NCBI GenBank assembly: GCA_002320385.1
Contig: DCKN01000047.1
Span: 1-23,627, forward strand
Origin: Proteobacteria bacterium UBA1673
Lineage (GTDB): Bacteria > Pseudomonadota > Gammaproteobacteria > Comchoanobacterales > Comchoanobacteraceae
Length of the DNA: 23,627 nt
Direction of reading: 5' to 3'
Positions 8,237 through 16,187 of this stretch are shown in pieces (within the stretch, counting starts at the first letter, position 1; every line of letters starts with the position of its first letter). Below the pieces are notes generated by a model, which saw only the letters and a list, made by a program, of their open reading frames with translations, was not told the origin of the DNA and made no database searches. The translations under genes were made by a program, and so were the position numbers.

Positions 8237-8602
8237 TTATGAGTCTTGAAGTATTGATGAAGCTTGCTCAATCACTTCTTTGCTTTGTTTGCTAAGCGTG
8301 TTCAGGTGTTTGTCAATTTTTTCTATGCTGTCTTTGCTTAATACTTCTTGATCGACATTGTAGAGAAGTTGATTCAGTTCCGAGACAGTTTGATTCAAGA
8401 GTGGGGTGCTGCTGTAACATGATGCACCTTTTAGGGCATGAATTGCTTCGTGCAGTTGTATCCAGGATTTTGATTGGCGAAGATTGTGGATGTCATCGAC
8501 ATAGACTGGTAATTTGTCAATAAACATGGCTAGTATTTTTCGCGCTGCTTTAGTATCGCCAAGGATGTGAGTCCCGTGCTTTAAATCAATTTGTTTATTC
8601 AA
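8237..8602 (-). CDS. Stand-alone HPt (histidine phosphotransfer) domain protein
   Basis: A 121-residue, probably all-helical cytoplasmic protein made of a single HPt domain. The phospho-accepting histidine is in HALKGA (histidine 55), followed by SCYSSTPLLNQTVSELNQLL. The segment from DTKAARKILAMFIDKLP through this motif resembles the C-terminal HPt domain of BarA/LetS/GacS hybrid kinases (their H-x-L-x-G-A-x-x-Y pattern) more than chemotaxis HPt domains. It would shuttle phosphate between a hybrid kinase and a response regulator; neither partner is in the window. The start is TTG, since an in-frame stop lies just upstream and no ATG precedes the domain. It is divergent from the gene at 8753. 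Confidence 0.82.
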   Translation of the reverse strand: MNKQIDLKHGTHILGDTKAARKILAMFIDKLPVYVDDIHNLRQSKSWIQLHEAIHALKGASCYSSTPLLNQTVSELNQLLYNVDQEVLSKDSIEKIDKHLNTLSKQSKEVIEQASSILQDS

Positions 8603-8628
8603 GCTGTGTGTCTTTTAACTAGTTGGTT

Positions 8629-8657
8629 ATTATTTCATATTTACGATTTCTTAACAA
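8629..8657 (-). promoter_or_regulatory. Possible promoter of the HPt gene
   Basis: On the minus strand TTGTTA (8657-8652) and AATAAT (8634-8629) are 17 bases apart, about 27 bases before the TTG start of the HPt gene. Match to sigma-70 consensus is moderate. Confidence 0.4.
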
Positions 8658-8691
8658 TACTGCTTTTAAGGTTGTGGCTATAAAAACGGTA

Positions 8692-8720
8692 CTGTTAATT
8701 TTTCGTAGATCATCTATAAT
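8692..8720 (+). promoter_or_regulatory. Possible promoter of the small gene at 8753
   Basis: A perfect TATAAT at 8715-8720 has a weak CTGTTA 17 bases upstream. It predicts a start near 8727 and a leader of about 26 bases. Confidence 0.4.
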
Positions 8721-8752
8721 TTGATGCTCTAATACGCATAGGATATTAATTG

Positions 8753-9142
8753 ATGCCTTGTCTTGATGGAAGAACTTTTAGAAAACGATTATTGTCAGGT
8801 TTACAATTCTATGAATCTCAGATTGCTAATAGTGGTCGTGTTTTGCATGCTAAGCGTCGAGATGATATTCAGTATATGACTAGGATTATTCATACAACCA
8901 TTGATGATGGTCTACTTGAATATGAGCTTAGACGTTATCTTGATAATCTCCAAACAGGTAGCAGCTTTTTTCGATTTTTCTATCACAAAGCAGTGGTGAG
9001 TTATCTTCGCGAATTACTATTAGAGATTCTCCACGATGAAAACAGAAAGTATAATCTATATGTCTTGTGGATGACAACTGATCATAAGCAAGAGCCAATG
9101 TCGGAACCCTCAAGAGATGATCGTTCTATTATGCCATATTAA
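8753..9142 (+). CDS. Small protein of unknown function
   Basis: A 129-residue, probably soluble protein that I do not recognise. The first half is rich in arginine and leucine (FRKRLLSGLQFYESQI, then RRDDIQYMTRIIHTTI) and looks helical; the middle has DGLLEYELRRYLDNL and SYLRELLLEILHDENRKY, and the last 20 residues are polar and likely disordered. No signal peptide, membrane segment or cysteine pair is evident. The ATG at 8753 is preferred to a TTG one codon earlier because AGGAT lies eight bases upstream, and a TATAAT box sits at a suitable distance. It converges with the next gene 53 bases downstream. Short, charged proteins of this kind are common accessory genes; no function is claimed. 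Confidence 0.6.
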   Translation: MPCLDGRTFRKRLLSGLQFYESQIANSGRVLHAKRRDDIQYMTRIIHTTIDDGLLEYELRRYLDNLQTGSSFFRFFYHKAVVSYLRELLLEILHDENRKYNLYVLWMTTDHKQEPMSEPSRDDRSIMPY

Positions 9143-9195
9143 TGAAGGTGAGGTTGGCAAATTTCATTTAACGGGTGCTGGCAATGTCTGCAGCG

Positions 9196-9702
9196 CTAAT
9201 GGCTTGGCTTGTTCATAAGTACATGAGTGTCTGGGCGCGGAACTTTGTTGGAGATTTGCCACATGATCACTCCTGGCGACCCGTTGAGGCAGTGTCCTTT
9301 TAACGCTTTATATTCTATTTTAAGTTGTCCACTGGTATTACCTCTAATTTCTCCGAATGGTAGAAGGTTGCAAGCATGTTGGAATGATGTCAGTTTAAAC
9401 TTTTCATTTCCACAAACAAAGGTCATTTCAACACCATTTTTGTGAAAGAATAGGTTCACGCCTTGGTCAGATACCCAGAACGAACGTTCGGATTGGTTGG
9501 CAAGTATTGACGGTGGTGCGTTTCTTGTAATTGTGACGCCATTTAGATCAATATCAGCAAGTGTGCACAGCTGTCCGGATAGATTTGCAACAGAGATGAT
9601 TGTATGATTTGAGAAATCCACTCTGGTGTCTGTGATTGCAAGTGCGCGATGTGACGACAACATGAGTAATAATGTTGCGATGATGTGATGGTGCCTTTTC
9701 AT
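9196..9702 (-). CDS. Secreted four-cysteine protein of unknown function
   Basis: A 168-residue protein with a clear Sec signal peptide: a basic start (MKRHHH), the hydrophobic core IIATLLLMLSSHRA and a likely cut after ALA near residue 22. The mature part of about 145 residues has four cysteines (in GQLCTLA, FVCGNEKF, QHACNLL and KGHCLNG), a number fitting two disulphides in the periplasm or outside the cell. It seems beta-rich, with alternating hydrophobic and polar residues. No family is recognised. The ATG is preceded by an AGAGA-like stretch. It lies downstream of the polytopic membrane protein gene on the same strand with a 110-base gap, so shared transcription is possible but not shown. 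The stop codon is TAG. Confidence 0.68.
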   Translation of the reverse strand: MKRHHHIIATLLLMLSSHRALAITDTRVDFSNHTIISVANLSGQLCTLADIDLNGVTITRNAPPSILANQSERSFWVSDQGVNLFFHKNGVEMTFVCGNEKFKLTSFQHACNLLPFGEIRGNTSGQLKIEYKALKGHCLNGSPGVIMWQISNKVPRPDTHVLMNKPSH

Positions 9703-9812
9703 GCATATCTCTTTTTGTATGATGGTAGCACTACTTTAAGCTAGATACAACACTGCAGTATATTTTCTGTCGCAGATGTTAATAATTGGGGTTCAGATCT
9801 GTGCTCTATGAT

Positions 9813-10871
9813 TTAGTTATGATAGCGGTTTGACGATTTATGTGGGCTTCGTTGTTGTCTTTGATGTGGTGATGGTTGTCGATCTGATATTACAACTGTT
9901 CTATTGTTTGGCCATTGGTGAGTTTTAAGCGTTTTGGTGTCACTTTGTGCGATGGCTAATGAGGACTCAGGATTAAAGCCGATGGATGCATATATTTTAG
10001 AACGGATTACCTCTGCAAATACGGCAAAGCCAGATGTTGAGGCGATGTAATTGATCGGTAATTCGCTCGTTGTTACTGCAAGTAATTTTGGTATGAATGG
10101 CATTAATTGGCTTGAGATCATGGTAGGTAATGCTCCCATGCAGATGCTTAGTGCAGTACTTAATATGGTGGCCCATGCGCCGAATGACAAGCTGTGCGAG
10201 CAGCCGATGATGACGGAGCTGAAATAATTTCCATCTGGACTGATAGCTTGTTTATTCGTACTGTAGGCAATAATATCAAGGCAGTAGAATACCGATAGTC
10301 CAATAAATGGTATTGCGTAACATAGCGATAGTACCGCGTGCTCGTAGAGGATGGTTATCAGGCAAAATGAAAATGCAATCAGGTAGCTGATATCGGGTCT
10401 TGTTAATGTTCTTGAGAAAAAGTTTAATTCACCGCTTTCAAGTTGTTGACGAGAAAAAGTCAATGCGAACATATAGCCTGAACGATACAGGTCATTAATT
10501 AGAATGCTATAGTACTGCGCTACAACCGGCATCATGTGAACAGATAAAATCCCTGTGTTGAGCAGTGTTTGCCCGAATAAGCAGCTTAGGGTGAAGCTTG
10601 ATGCGACAAACTGAAGGAGCGCTAGGCAAGTGTCTATGATGCCTTCTCTTAGATTTCTTGTTTCACTACTAACCCAATGTATTTGAATGCTACTAATAAG
10701 ACTATGACCGTCAATTATAAGATATAGTGCGTGTGTGAGGAATAACGTAAAAAAGATTATTGCTTGAATTGGGCTGGTGAAAGCAGGGAGTACATGAAAA
10801 CATAATAGTGTTGCTGCAAATCTGAGTTGTGTATCCTGTTTTTTGAGATTGTTGAATAAGACTTTAGCCAT
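9813..10871 (-). CDS. Polytopic membrane protein of unknown function
   Basis: A membrane protein of 352 residues (362 if the ATG at 10901 is used). About six to eight hydrophobic segments can be seen: two soon after the N-terminus (FAATLLCFHVLPAF and the following IIFFTLFLTHALYLII), one at CLALLQFVASSFTLSCLF, two in YLIAFSFCLITILYEHAV and LCYAIPFIGLSVFYCL, and one or two in AWATILSTALSICMGALP. The last 40 residues are basic, proline- and serine-rich and probably cytoplasmic. I chose the inner ATG because AGGAAA lies upstream of it, whereas the ATG at 10901 has no Shine-Dalgarno. No transporter or enzyme signature was found. Its neighbours are a secreted and a Sel1 protein on the same strand. 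Confidence 0.65.
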   Translation of the reverse strand: MAKVLFNNLKKQDTQLRFAATLLCFHVLPAFTSPIQAIIFFTLFLTHALYLIIDGHSLISSIQIHWVSSETRNLREGIIDTCLALLQFVASSFTLSCLFGQTLLNTGILSVHMMPVVAQYYSILINDLYRSGYMFALTFSRQQLESGELNFFSRTLTRPDISYLIAFSFCLITILYEHAVLSLCYAIPFIGLSVFYCLDIIAYSTNKQAISPDGNYFSSVIIGCSHSLSFGAWATILSTALSICMGALPTMISSQLMPFIPKLLAVTTSELPINYIASTSGFAVFAEVIRSKIYASIGFNPESSLAIAQSDTKTLKTHQWPNNRTVVISDRQPSPHQRQQRSPHKSSNRYHN

Positions 10872-11090
10872 GATCAAGCGTTTTCCTGCATAAGATATCA
10901 TTCATACTAGATTAATTGAGTGCCTTGTGCAAGTACTGTGTGCGCTGAATTAATCTGAAATTGATAAATTTTTCAAGGCTAAATATCGATGCGAAGATCG
11001 ACAAAAACACCCTATTTTTCTGAATGTTTATTAATTATTATTTCCGGTTTGCCGAAGTAAGTTCGATTGACTTTTGTGTTAATGCTGTGG

Positions 11091-11113
11091 TTGATAATCT
11101 TAATTGATATCAA
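11091..11113. repeat. Inverted repeat downstream of the Sel1 gene
   Basis: TTGATA and TATCAA flank an 11-base loop in the 252-base gap between the Sel1-repeat gene and the membrane protein gene. It may be a weak 3' hairpin; no T run follows in the minus direction. The rest of this gap shows no gene. Confidence 0.3.
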
Positions 11114-11153
11114 ACGATTGATTGACTATGGCCAGGGGTATAACTTCGCATGT

Positions 11154-12356
11154 TCACGTATGTCTGAATGGAGATAGAAAACTTAGATTTAAACTTCTTG
11201 AAGGTAAGGAATCAGGGGTGCTTGATCGTGAGCTTTGCGGATGATTCAAAGACAAGTCAGCGGTTTCATCCATTGATTGATACAGGATGTCTGCTGTGCT
11301 ATCTAAAGATATATCACTGATGTGCTCGCTGTCTATTCTCCCATACAGATTGTAATCTGGTAGCTTCCCATGTTCCAATGTGATGAGTTGATCAAGTTGA
11401 TGGTTCTGACTGTCGTGATCACTATTGGGGTTATGATTATCTGGTTTACTGAGAAGGTGACATGCTATGAGCGTTTCTTCCATATCGAGTATATCTTTTG
11501 ACGGTGACGCTTTTTCTTTTTCAGATTTGATTATTTCAAGAACCTCCTCGCGTCGATATTGATGCACCAAACAACCTATCAGTGCAGGTGTATGCTTGAC
11601 TAAACCAAATTCATAGACAACGGTTCGGTAATACTTCTCCGCCACTTTAAAATCTTTATCAGTGCCAATACCATTATAATAGCAGTTTGCCAGCTCGATT
11701 GTGGCTTGGCGATGATTTTGCTCAGCTGCACTAGAAAACCAATCAAAAGCATACTTTTGATTGGCAGATGATTCGGATTGTAGATGTTGATGTCGGTAAT
11801 AGAATCCGAGTGCGTACATCGATTCAGTATCACCATGACTAGCTTTTGTTTGCATAACTCCTACCAGTCGTTCAATGAGGCTATTATATCGACGAAGGCG
11901 ATCTCGTTGGGATAGTAGTCCGTTAAGATAACACTGTTTGTAACAGTGTATAGCGCTAGTTATGCATGTTTTCGTTCCAATGCCACGTTCATAGCAGTCT
12001 GCAAGTTCATACATTGATTCATTGATTTCTTGACTATTTGATCCATGATGCAAGCATGCAAGTTCTGATAATAGCTTGAATGCGTTTTTGACGTCGCGTG
12101 GTAATCCAAATCGGCCATATTTGTATCCTATGGCTTTCTCAATGGGGCTGAGGTGACTCGGGAATGGTTGTAGTCGACGTTTTGGTTTGATGACATGGCT
12201 CGATGATGACCAACTGGATAGTAGGAAATATGACGCAATGGGAAGACTTGCCAAGATAATTGCCCATCTGAGACTTAGCCCAAAAAAATAGCACGCTACT
12301 CCAATTAAAATGCTGATGCTCACGGATAGGATTTGTTTCACAAGTGGTGTCATCAT
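11154..12356 (-). CDS. Membrane-anchored Sel1-like repeat protein
   Basis: A 400-residue protein. Two hydrophobic segments near the N-terminus (residues 8-27 and 30-48) would anchor it in the inner membrane with a short hairpin. Residues 76-251 hold about four Sel1-like repeats, the best being SMYELADCYERGIGTKTCITSA (part of 114-135), SMYALGFYYRH with YAFDWFSSAAEQNH (179-215) and ATIELANCYYNGIGTDKDF (218-236), each with the A-x-x-x-G-x-x-Y-x-x-G-x-G pattern. The last 110 residues are polar, Ser/Asp-rich and likely disordered. Sel1 repeats are protein-binding solenoids; in Legionella and relatives they occur in host-interaction and envelope proteins. Which applies here is not known. Two adjacent ATG codons (12356 and 12353) could serve as start. 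Confidence 0.78.
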   Translation of the reverse strand: MMTPLVKQILSVSISILIGVACYFFGLSLRWAIILASLPIASYFLLSSWSSSSHVIKPKRRLQPFPSHLSPIEKAIGYKYGRFGLPRDVKNAFKLLSELACLHHGSNSQEINESMYELADCYERGIGTKTCITSAIHCYKQCYLNGLLSQRDRLRRYNSLIERLVGVMQTKASHGDTESMYALGFYYRHQHLQSESSANQKYAFDWFSSAAEQNHRQATIELANCYYNGIGTDKDFKVAEKYYRTVVYEFGLVKHTPALIGCLVHQYRREEVLEIIKSEKEKASPSKDILDMEETLIACHLLSKPDNHNPNSDHDSQNHQLDQLITLEHGKLPDYNLYGRIDSEHISDISLDSTADILYQSMDETADLSLNHPQSSRSSTPDSLPSRSLNLSFLSPFRHT

Positions 12357-12462
12357 TACTTTGGTCTCAGATATAGATCATATGGTAGGCAAAAAAAATA
12401 CGGTTTGCAACTCTGCATTTTCAGTGTTATTAAAGCCCTACAGATGCCTCTAGATCGCACGA

Positions 12463-13782
12463 TTATTCAACTGGTGATAAGACAAGGAAGCCTGGCTTAT
12501 TCTGCCTTATAACCTCGACTAATGTCGGTTCAGTCGGTGTGATAGATTTTAAGTCATTCAAAGATTCAATTTTTTTATCGCCAATTTGAGTGATTAAATC
12601 GTTGGGTATTAATCCAGCAAGCCATCCCGGACTACCAGGTTCTACTTCAATTACGCCAATACCTGTGATGGTTTTGCCAGAAGCATTAATCCCTTTAAAC
12701 TCTGTGAGTGATAAGCCATTTAATACTCTGGATGAGTGTTCTTTTTTTTCATCAGGAGCAAATAGTGTTGTTGACAGAGTGATCGGCTTGTTATTTCTGA
12801 TCGCATCAATTGAAATGTCGCTTCCTGTACGTGTGCTGTAGACTAAGGCTGCAATTTGCGCAGAAGAGGTGATCCGATGGTTGTTCAGCTTAATGATAAT
12901 ATCTTTGTTCATGAGCCCAAGCTTTTCTGCTGGTGAGCCACTTGCGATATCAGTCACTACCACACCTGTTGTTCCAGGCGCACCAAGTGCAATTGCCATG
13001 TCAGCGGATGTGTTTTGGATTTGGATTCCCATTTGGGCAGGCTTAATGTCACCATGTTCAATGATTTGCTTTGCAATATTGCGAACGAGTGATGTTGGGA
13101 TAGCAAATCCAACACCATTATTTCCTCCTTTTACGCCGATAATCATTGTATTGACTCCAATAAGCTTTCCTTGTTTATTGATTAGGGGGCCTCCTGAGTT
13201 GCCTTGATTTATTGCAGAGTCAGTTTGAATAAAGTCTTGTAAAGGGTTAGAAATTGACCGATGTAGCGCACTGACGATACCGTAACTTACGGACTGTGGT
13301 AATCCGAATGCAGTACCGATGGCATAGACTGGCTCTCCAATCTTGGCTTCGAACCTGTCTTCTAGAGAGATGATATGGCTCGGGCGCATGTTGGTTTGGA
13401 TAACTGCGATGTCAAGTACTGGATCAAGTCCAAGTAGGTAACCCAGTGCCTCGTTGCCGTTTTGGTTGCGAATGACAATCGTTTTTGATCCTTGAACTAC
13501 ATGAGCGTTGGTGATTAAAAGACCAGACTTTGCAATAAAAAAACCTGAACCAAAACGTCGCTCTATCTCTGGTATGGCTTTGGGGTGAATATTTTGAATG
13601 TCGTTTCCAATCGCTGGTGGGTGCTCAGTTTCGATGCTGACTACCGCGTCTAAGCTTGACGATAAATGACTCATGATTGAACTTTCAGGTGCATTTTGCG
13701 AATCTTGAAAATTCGATGGGTTGGCTAATAGTAATGCAGGTAAGATTGGTAGAAGGATCATCACTCTAGACAGGTACCCCAT
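12463..13782 (-). CDS. degQ: HtrA/Deg-family periplasmic serine protease
   Basis: Periplasmic trypsin-like protease and chaperone that handles misfolded envelope proteins. The 439 residues comprise a signal peptide (about 1-20, cut after LLLA), a protease domain with the triad His94 (TNAHVV), Asp124 (DPVLDIAVIQ) and Ser196 (INQGNSGGPL), and two PDZ domains (about 250-340 and 355-435). Length and the short loop before the protease domain favour DegQ/MucD over DegP, but the split between these paralogues cannot be settled by eye, so the symbol is tentative. GGAG lies seven to eight bases before the ATG. It starts 60 bases downstream of pgeF on the same strand and may be co-transcribed with it. 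Confidence 0.93.
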   Translation of the reverse strand: MGYLSRVMILLPILPALLLANPSNFQDSQNAPESSIMSHLSSSLDAVVSIETEHPPAIGNDIQNIHPKAIPEIERRFGSGFFIAKSGLLITNAHVVQGSKTIVIRNQNGNEALGYLLGLDPVLDIAVIQTNMRPSHIISLEDRFEAKIGEPVYAIGTAFGLPQSVSYGIVSALHRSISNPLQDFIQTDSAINQGNSGGPLINKQGKLIGVNTMIIGVKGGNNGVGFAIPTSLVRNIAKQIIEHGDIKPAQMGIQIQNTSADMAIALGAPGTTGVVVTDIASGSPAEKLGLMNKDIIIKLNNHRITSSAQIAALVYSTRTGSDISIDAIRNNKPITLSTTLFAPDEKKEHSSRVLNGLSLTEFKGINASGKTITGIGVIEVEPGSPGWLAGLIPNDLITQIGDKKIESLNDLKSITPTEPTLVEVIRQNKPGFLVLSPVE

Positions 13783-13842
13783 TTATATCTCCGATTATAC
13801 TTTATTCGAGTGTATCGATCTGATCAGAGGATTGCAATAAGA

Positions 13843-14595
13843 TTATTTGTTCACTTTCCATATGTGAGTCCAAATTCGTTGTGTTAATTTTCCTTTGGAT
13901 CGACGGTATGAGGGCAACTGTGCTGTTGCGAAGGTGCAGATATCACTCAGGTTTATGTTGTGGATATTGAGTGTGTGTAATTGAGATTGTGCGAATCCTT
14001 TGCAGTCGAAAGTGACTTTGTGATTGATAACGTCAAAATAATGTTTTGATTGAGGGTGCTTTGAAATGAATTGCTCTCGAAATGACTGTGATACTTCATA
14101 ATGTTGTTGACTGATACTTGGTCCGATCCAGACCACCATTTCATCAGGTTTTACACGCATTGATCGGATTGTATTAGGAATGATGTTATTAAAAAGTCCT
14201 TTCCATCCAGCATGTATTGCTGCTATGGTGTTGCCATTTTTCGTGCTTATCAAAATGGGTAAACAGTCAGCAGTGTAAACTGACAGCGCCAATTCTGGTT
14301 GTTGTGTGATGCAAGCATCTGCTTGAATTAATAACTTGGGATAGTTGATGAGGGCACAACGGTTACCATGTACTTGCGTGATGAGTGCAAATTTTTTTGT
14401 TAAGCTGGTTGCTGGATATCTATCTATCGTTCGTCTTAGATGCCCTGATTTGATGATCCGATCTTTTTTTTGACCAGCAAATAGTTTGCTTGGAGTAGGG
14501 TGACTGCAAACCAGTTGTTGAATGTTTACACCAGGTATCTGGCAAATATTGATATTTTTTCCAATATTAATTATCGCTGTATCTTCAGTATGCAC
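13843..14595 (-). CDS. pgeF: PgeF, peptidoglycan editing factor / YfiH-LACC1 family
   Basis: Zinc-containing cytoplasmic enzyme of the YfiH (multicopper polyphenol oxidase-like, DUF152) family. In E. coli it removes wrongly made UDP-MurNAc-L-Ser; family members also act as purine nucleoside phosphorylases or adenosine deaminases. The 250 residues keep the three zinc ligands expected for the family: His76 (QVHGN), Cys111 (YTADCLP) and His128 (IHAGWKG), plus WIGPSIS and the C-terminal YRRSKG. The usual N-terminal GGVS/SLNLG motif is not recognisable, which is odd. The start is GTG with AAGGA nine bases upstream. In most gammaproteobacteria this gene directly follows rluD; here a reversed gene separates them. 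Confidence 0.92.
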   Translation of the reverse strand: MHTEDTAIINIGKNINICQIPGVNIQQLVCSHPTPSKLFAGQKKDRIIKSGHLRRTIDRYPATSLTKKFALITQVHGNRCALINYPKLLIQADACITQQPELALSVYTADCLPILISTKNGNTIAAIHAGWKGLFNNIIPNTIRSMRVKPDEMVVWIGPSISQQHYEVSQSFREQFISKHPQSKHYFDVINHKVTFDCKGFAQSQLHTLNIHNINLSDICTFATAQLPSYRRSKGKLTQRIWTHIWKVNK

Positions 14596-14627
14596 CGAGT
14601 CATTTCCTTATGTGGAATGGCTAAAAA

Positions 14628-14656
14628 ACCATACAGGAGTTGTCAACTATTGACAA
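14628..14656 (-). promoter_or_regulatory. Probable promoter of pgeF, overlapped by an inverted repeat
   Basis: On the minus strand TTGTCA (14656-14651) and TATGGT (14633-14628) are 17 bases apart. The predicted transcript begins near 14621 and gives a 26-base leader with AAGGA before the GTG. The inverted repeat at 14640-14656 covers the -35 box and half of the spacer. Confidence 0.45.
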
Positions 14657-14664
14657 GTCTTGTC
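14640..14664. promoter_or_regulatory. Overlapping inverted repeats, candidate operator
   Basis: TTGTCA (14640-14645) and TGACAA (14651-14656) form a perfect six-base inverted repeat with spacer ACTAT. A second perfect repeat, GACAAG-T-CTTGTC, overlaps it at 14652-14664. The three half sites alternate in direction. They lie over the pgeF promoter in the 214-base divergent gap, a position suited to a repressor or regulator site. Confidence 0.45.
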
Positions 14665-14690
14665 TGTTGTGCCTAAGCTAGTTGACTTCA

Positions 14691-14719
14691 TTGTAACCGT
14701 AATTTCGACATGATATCAA
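14691..14719 (+). promoter_or_regulatory. Possible promoter of the HAD-like gene
   Basis: TTGTAA (14691-14696) and TATCAA (14714-14719) are 17 bases apart, with the -10 box inside the near-palindrome at 14705-14725. Both boxes match consensus at four of six positions. The leader would be about 85 bases. Confidence 0.3.
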
Positions 14720-14725
14720 TGTCGA
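14705..14725. repeat. Near-perfect 21-base palindrome in the pgeF/HAD-like gap
   Basis: Outer arms TCGACA and TGTCGA surround the eight-base palindrome TGATATCA, with one extra A breaking the symmetry. It overlaps the possible promoter of the plus-strand gene, so an operator role is plausible. Confidence 0.4.
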
Positions 14726-14809
14726 TTGGGATTATTTATAAGTCAAGGTTGTGACAAGTAGTTTGGTAATTGATCCAACTTACTTGATGCTTACGTGAGG
14801 ATAATAACG

Positions 14810-16081
14810 ATGATGCCTGATTCTATTTTTTCTAAACCGCTCGAGCGACTCCTAGTTCTGGGCTTTGATATGGATGGTTGTTTGGTCGATGACTTTTTGT
14901 ATCCTGGTTTGGTATCGAATCACCGTTTTGCGATCAATGCGATGCAGCGCATCTTGTTACTTGTGGATGCACGATCCTACGATGAGATTGTGGTTCGACC
15001 TGCGACGAATCGTAAAGATAAAACTTCTGATGAGAACAATGCGCATTCGCAGCATACGCCACTTACTAGCGAGGCTTTGCGAACAGTTTACCAGGTTATA
15101 TCATCATTATTGCATGACTCTGATGTCAGAGTGAGCCTAGACCTGCGCTTGCACGTTGATCAGCTTTTTCCCAGCGATGAGCCAGATGCCCCGAGTGAAT
15201 ACTCCGATCAGGTGGTCAAAATGTTAGCGTTATGTGATGGCGCTCTCACTGTTGATGATGTTAACCAGTCATTATTTTCAAAGCAATCGAACGAGGCAGT
15301 TGATAAGGTGGATATTGTGATGGCGCTAGCGCATCAATACGCTGATGACCCCGAGCGCAAGGCTGTGACTGTGGCAATGATCGATGACCGATTTTTTACT
15401 GGTGCGGAGGAAGAAGTTAAATCGTTGCACGCAATGATGCAATTTTTTGCAAGCCACAGTCATTATCTGCCAAGTAATTTAACATTGATGGCTGTTCGTA
15501 TGGACCCTTATGTCATTAAAGATACCTTGGATGATCGTTGTGACGCTATTCAAGTCATGCGCACTTTTATGAAAGATTGTATCTCGACACTTGGCGATCT
15601 TGAGTGCATCGATATTTGGTCTCAATTGGTAACTGAGGCATCTGATCATGATTGTGCATTAGAAAATTATAGTTTTGATTCATTGACGTCGTATATTTTG
15701 TCTTCAGATATTGACTATCGAGCTGCGATCGATATCGATGAATCACTTTTGACCCGTTTGGAATGTTGTTTATTTGATTGTTTGGTCACTGATAATCCTT
15801 TTCGTACCCAAGCATTTAACCATGAGCTTTTAAATGCCAGACTGAGTTATTTAGATACCTTATCGAATGAAGCACAAGAGGATTTTCTGGTTGATATGAT
15901 TGATATTACCCATACTTGCAGCGGTAGTTTTCCTCGATCTTTGTCGGTCACGAGTGAGGTATTTTGGACGACATGCCTTGTGCCTGCGGCACTGGCTTAC
16001 AGGCGCTATCTAAAAAACTCTGAACTGGAAGATAATCTGGTCACTGCGGTATCATCGCCAGCGTCTTTAAGTTCTTGTTAG
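14810..16081 (+). CDS. HAD-like protein of unknown function, acidic, inserted between pgeF and rluD
   Basis: A 423-residue acidic, soluble protein. Near its N-terminus FDMDGCLVDD (residues 19-28) matches HAD-superfamily motif I (DxDx[TV]), with aspartates 20 and 22 as nucleophile and acid/base. AMIDDRFF around residue 195 could be the acidic motif IV. The long segment between them and the C-terminal half match nothing I recognise, so this may be a HAD phosphatase with large insertions or a degenerate relative. It is rich in Asp and Glu and lacks signal peptide or membrane helices. The ATG at 14810 follows GAGG by nine bases; a GTG at 14795 overlaps that Shine-Dalgarno and is less likely. It lies opposite to both pgeF and rluD, which suggests insertion into a conserved pair. 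Confidence 0.65.
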   Translation: MMPDSIFSKPLERLLVLGFDMDGCLVDDFLYPGLVSNHRFAINAMQRILLLVDARSYDEIVVRPATNRKDKTSDENNAHSQHTPLTSEALRTVYQVISSLLHDSDVRVSLDLRLHVDQLFPSDEPDAPSEYSDQVVKMLALCDGALTVDDVNQSLFSKQSNEAVDKVDIVMALAHQYADDPERKAVTVAMIDDRFFTGAEEEVKSLHAMMQFFASHSHYLPSNLTLMAVRMDPYVIKDTLDDRCDAIQVMRTFMKDCISTLGDLECIDIWSQLVTEASDHDCALENYSFDSLTSYILSSDIDYRAAIDIDESLLTRLECCLFDCLVTDNPFRTQAFNHELLNARLSYLDTLSNEAQEDFLVDMIDITHTCSGSFPRSLSVTSEVFWTTCLVPAALAYRRYLKNSELEDNLVTAVSSPASLSSC

Positions 16082-16187
16082 GTGTGTGTCACGCTGATTG
16101 AGGCCACATGACGTGCTTTATTGTTATGATTGTTTTACATGACGAGATTGTTGTCAGGCCTGTGGGAACACGCTGTTAAGTTGTTTT

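Noticed and set aside
12380..12420. Rho-independent terminator after htrA (T8 on the minus strand)
   Set aside because: The T run is present but the only stem before it is four base pairs and is separated from it by several bases.
12869..13207. 112-codon plus-strand frame antisense to htrA
   Set aside because: It is a shadow of the protease gene, covering the conserved GNSGGP and first PDZ region; no start signal.
13794..13799. TATAAT on the minus strand just before htrA
   Set aside because: A start seven bases downstream would fall on the Shine-Dalgarno GGAG and leave no leader; no -35 box is present. The gene is more likely read from the pgeF promoter.
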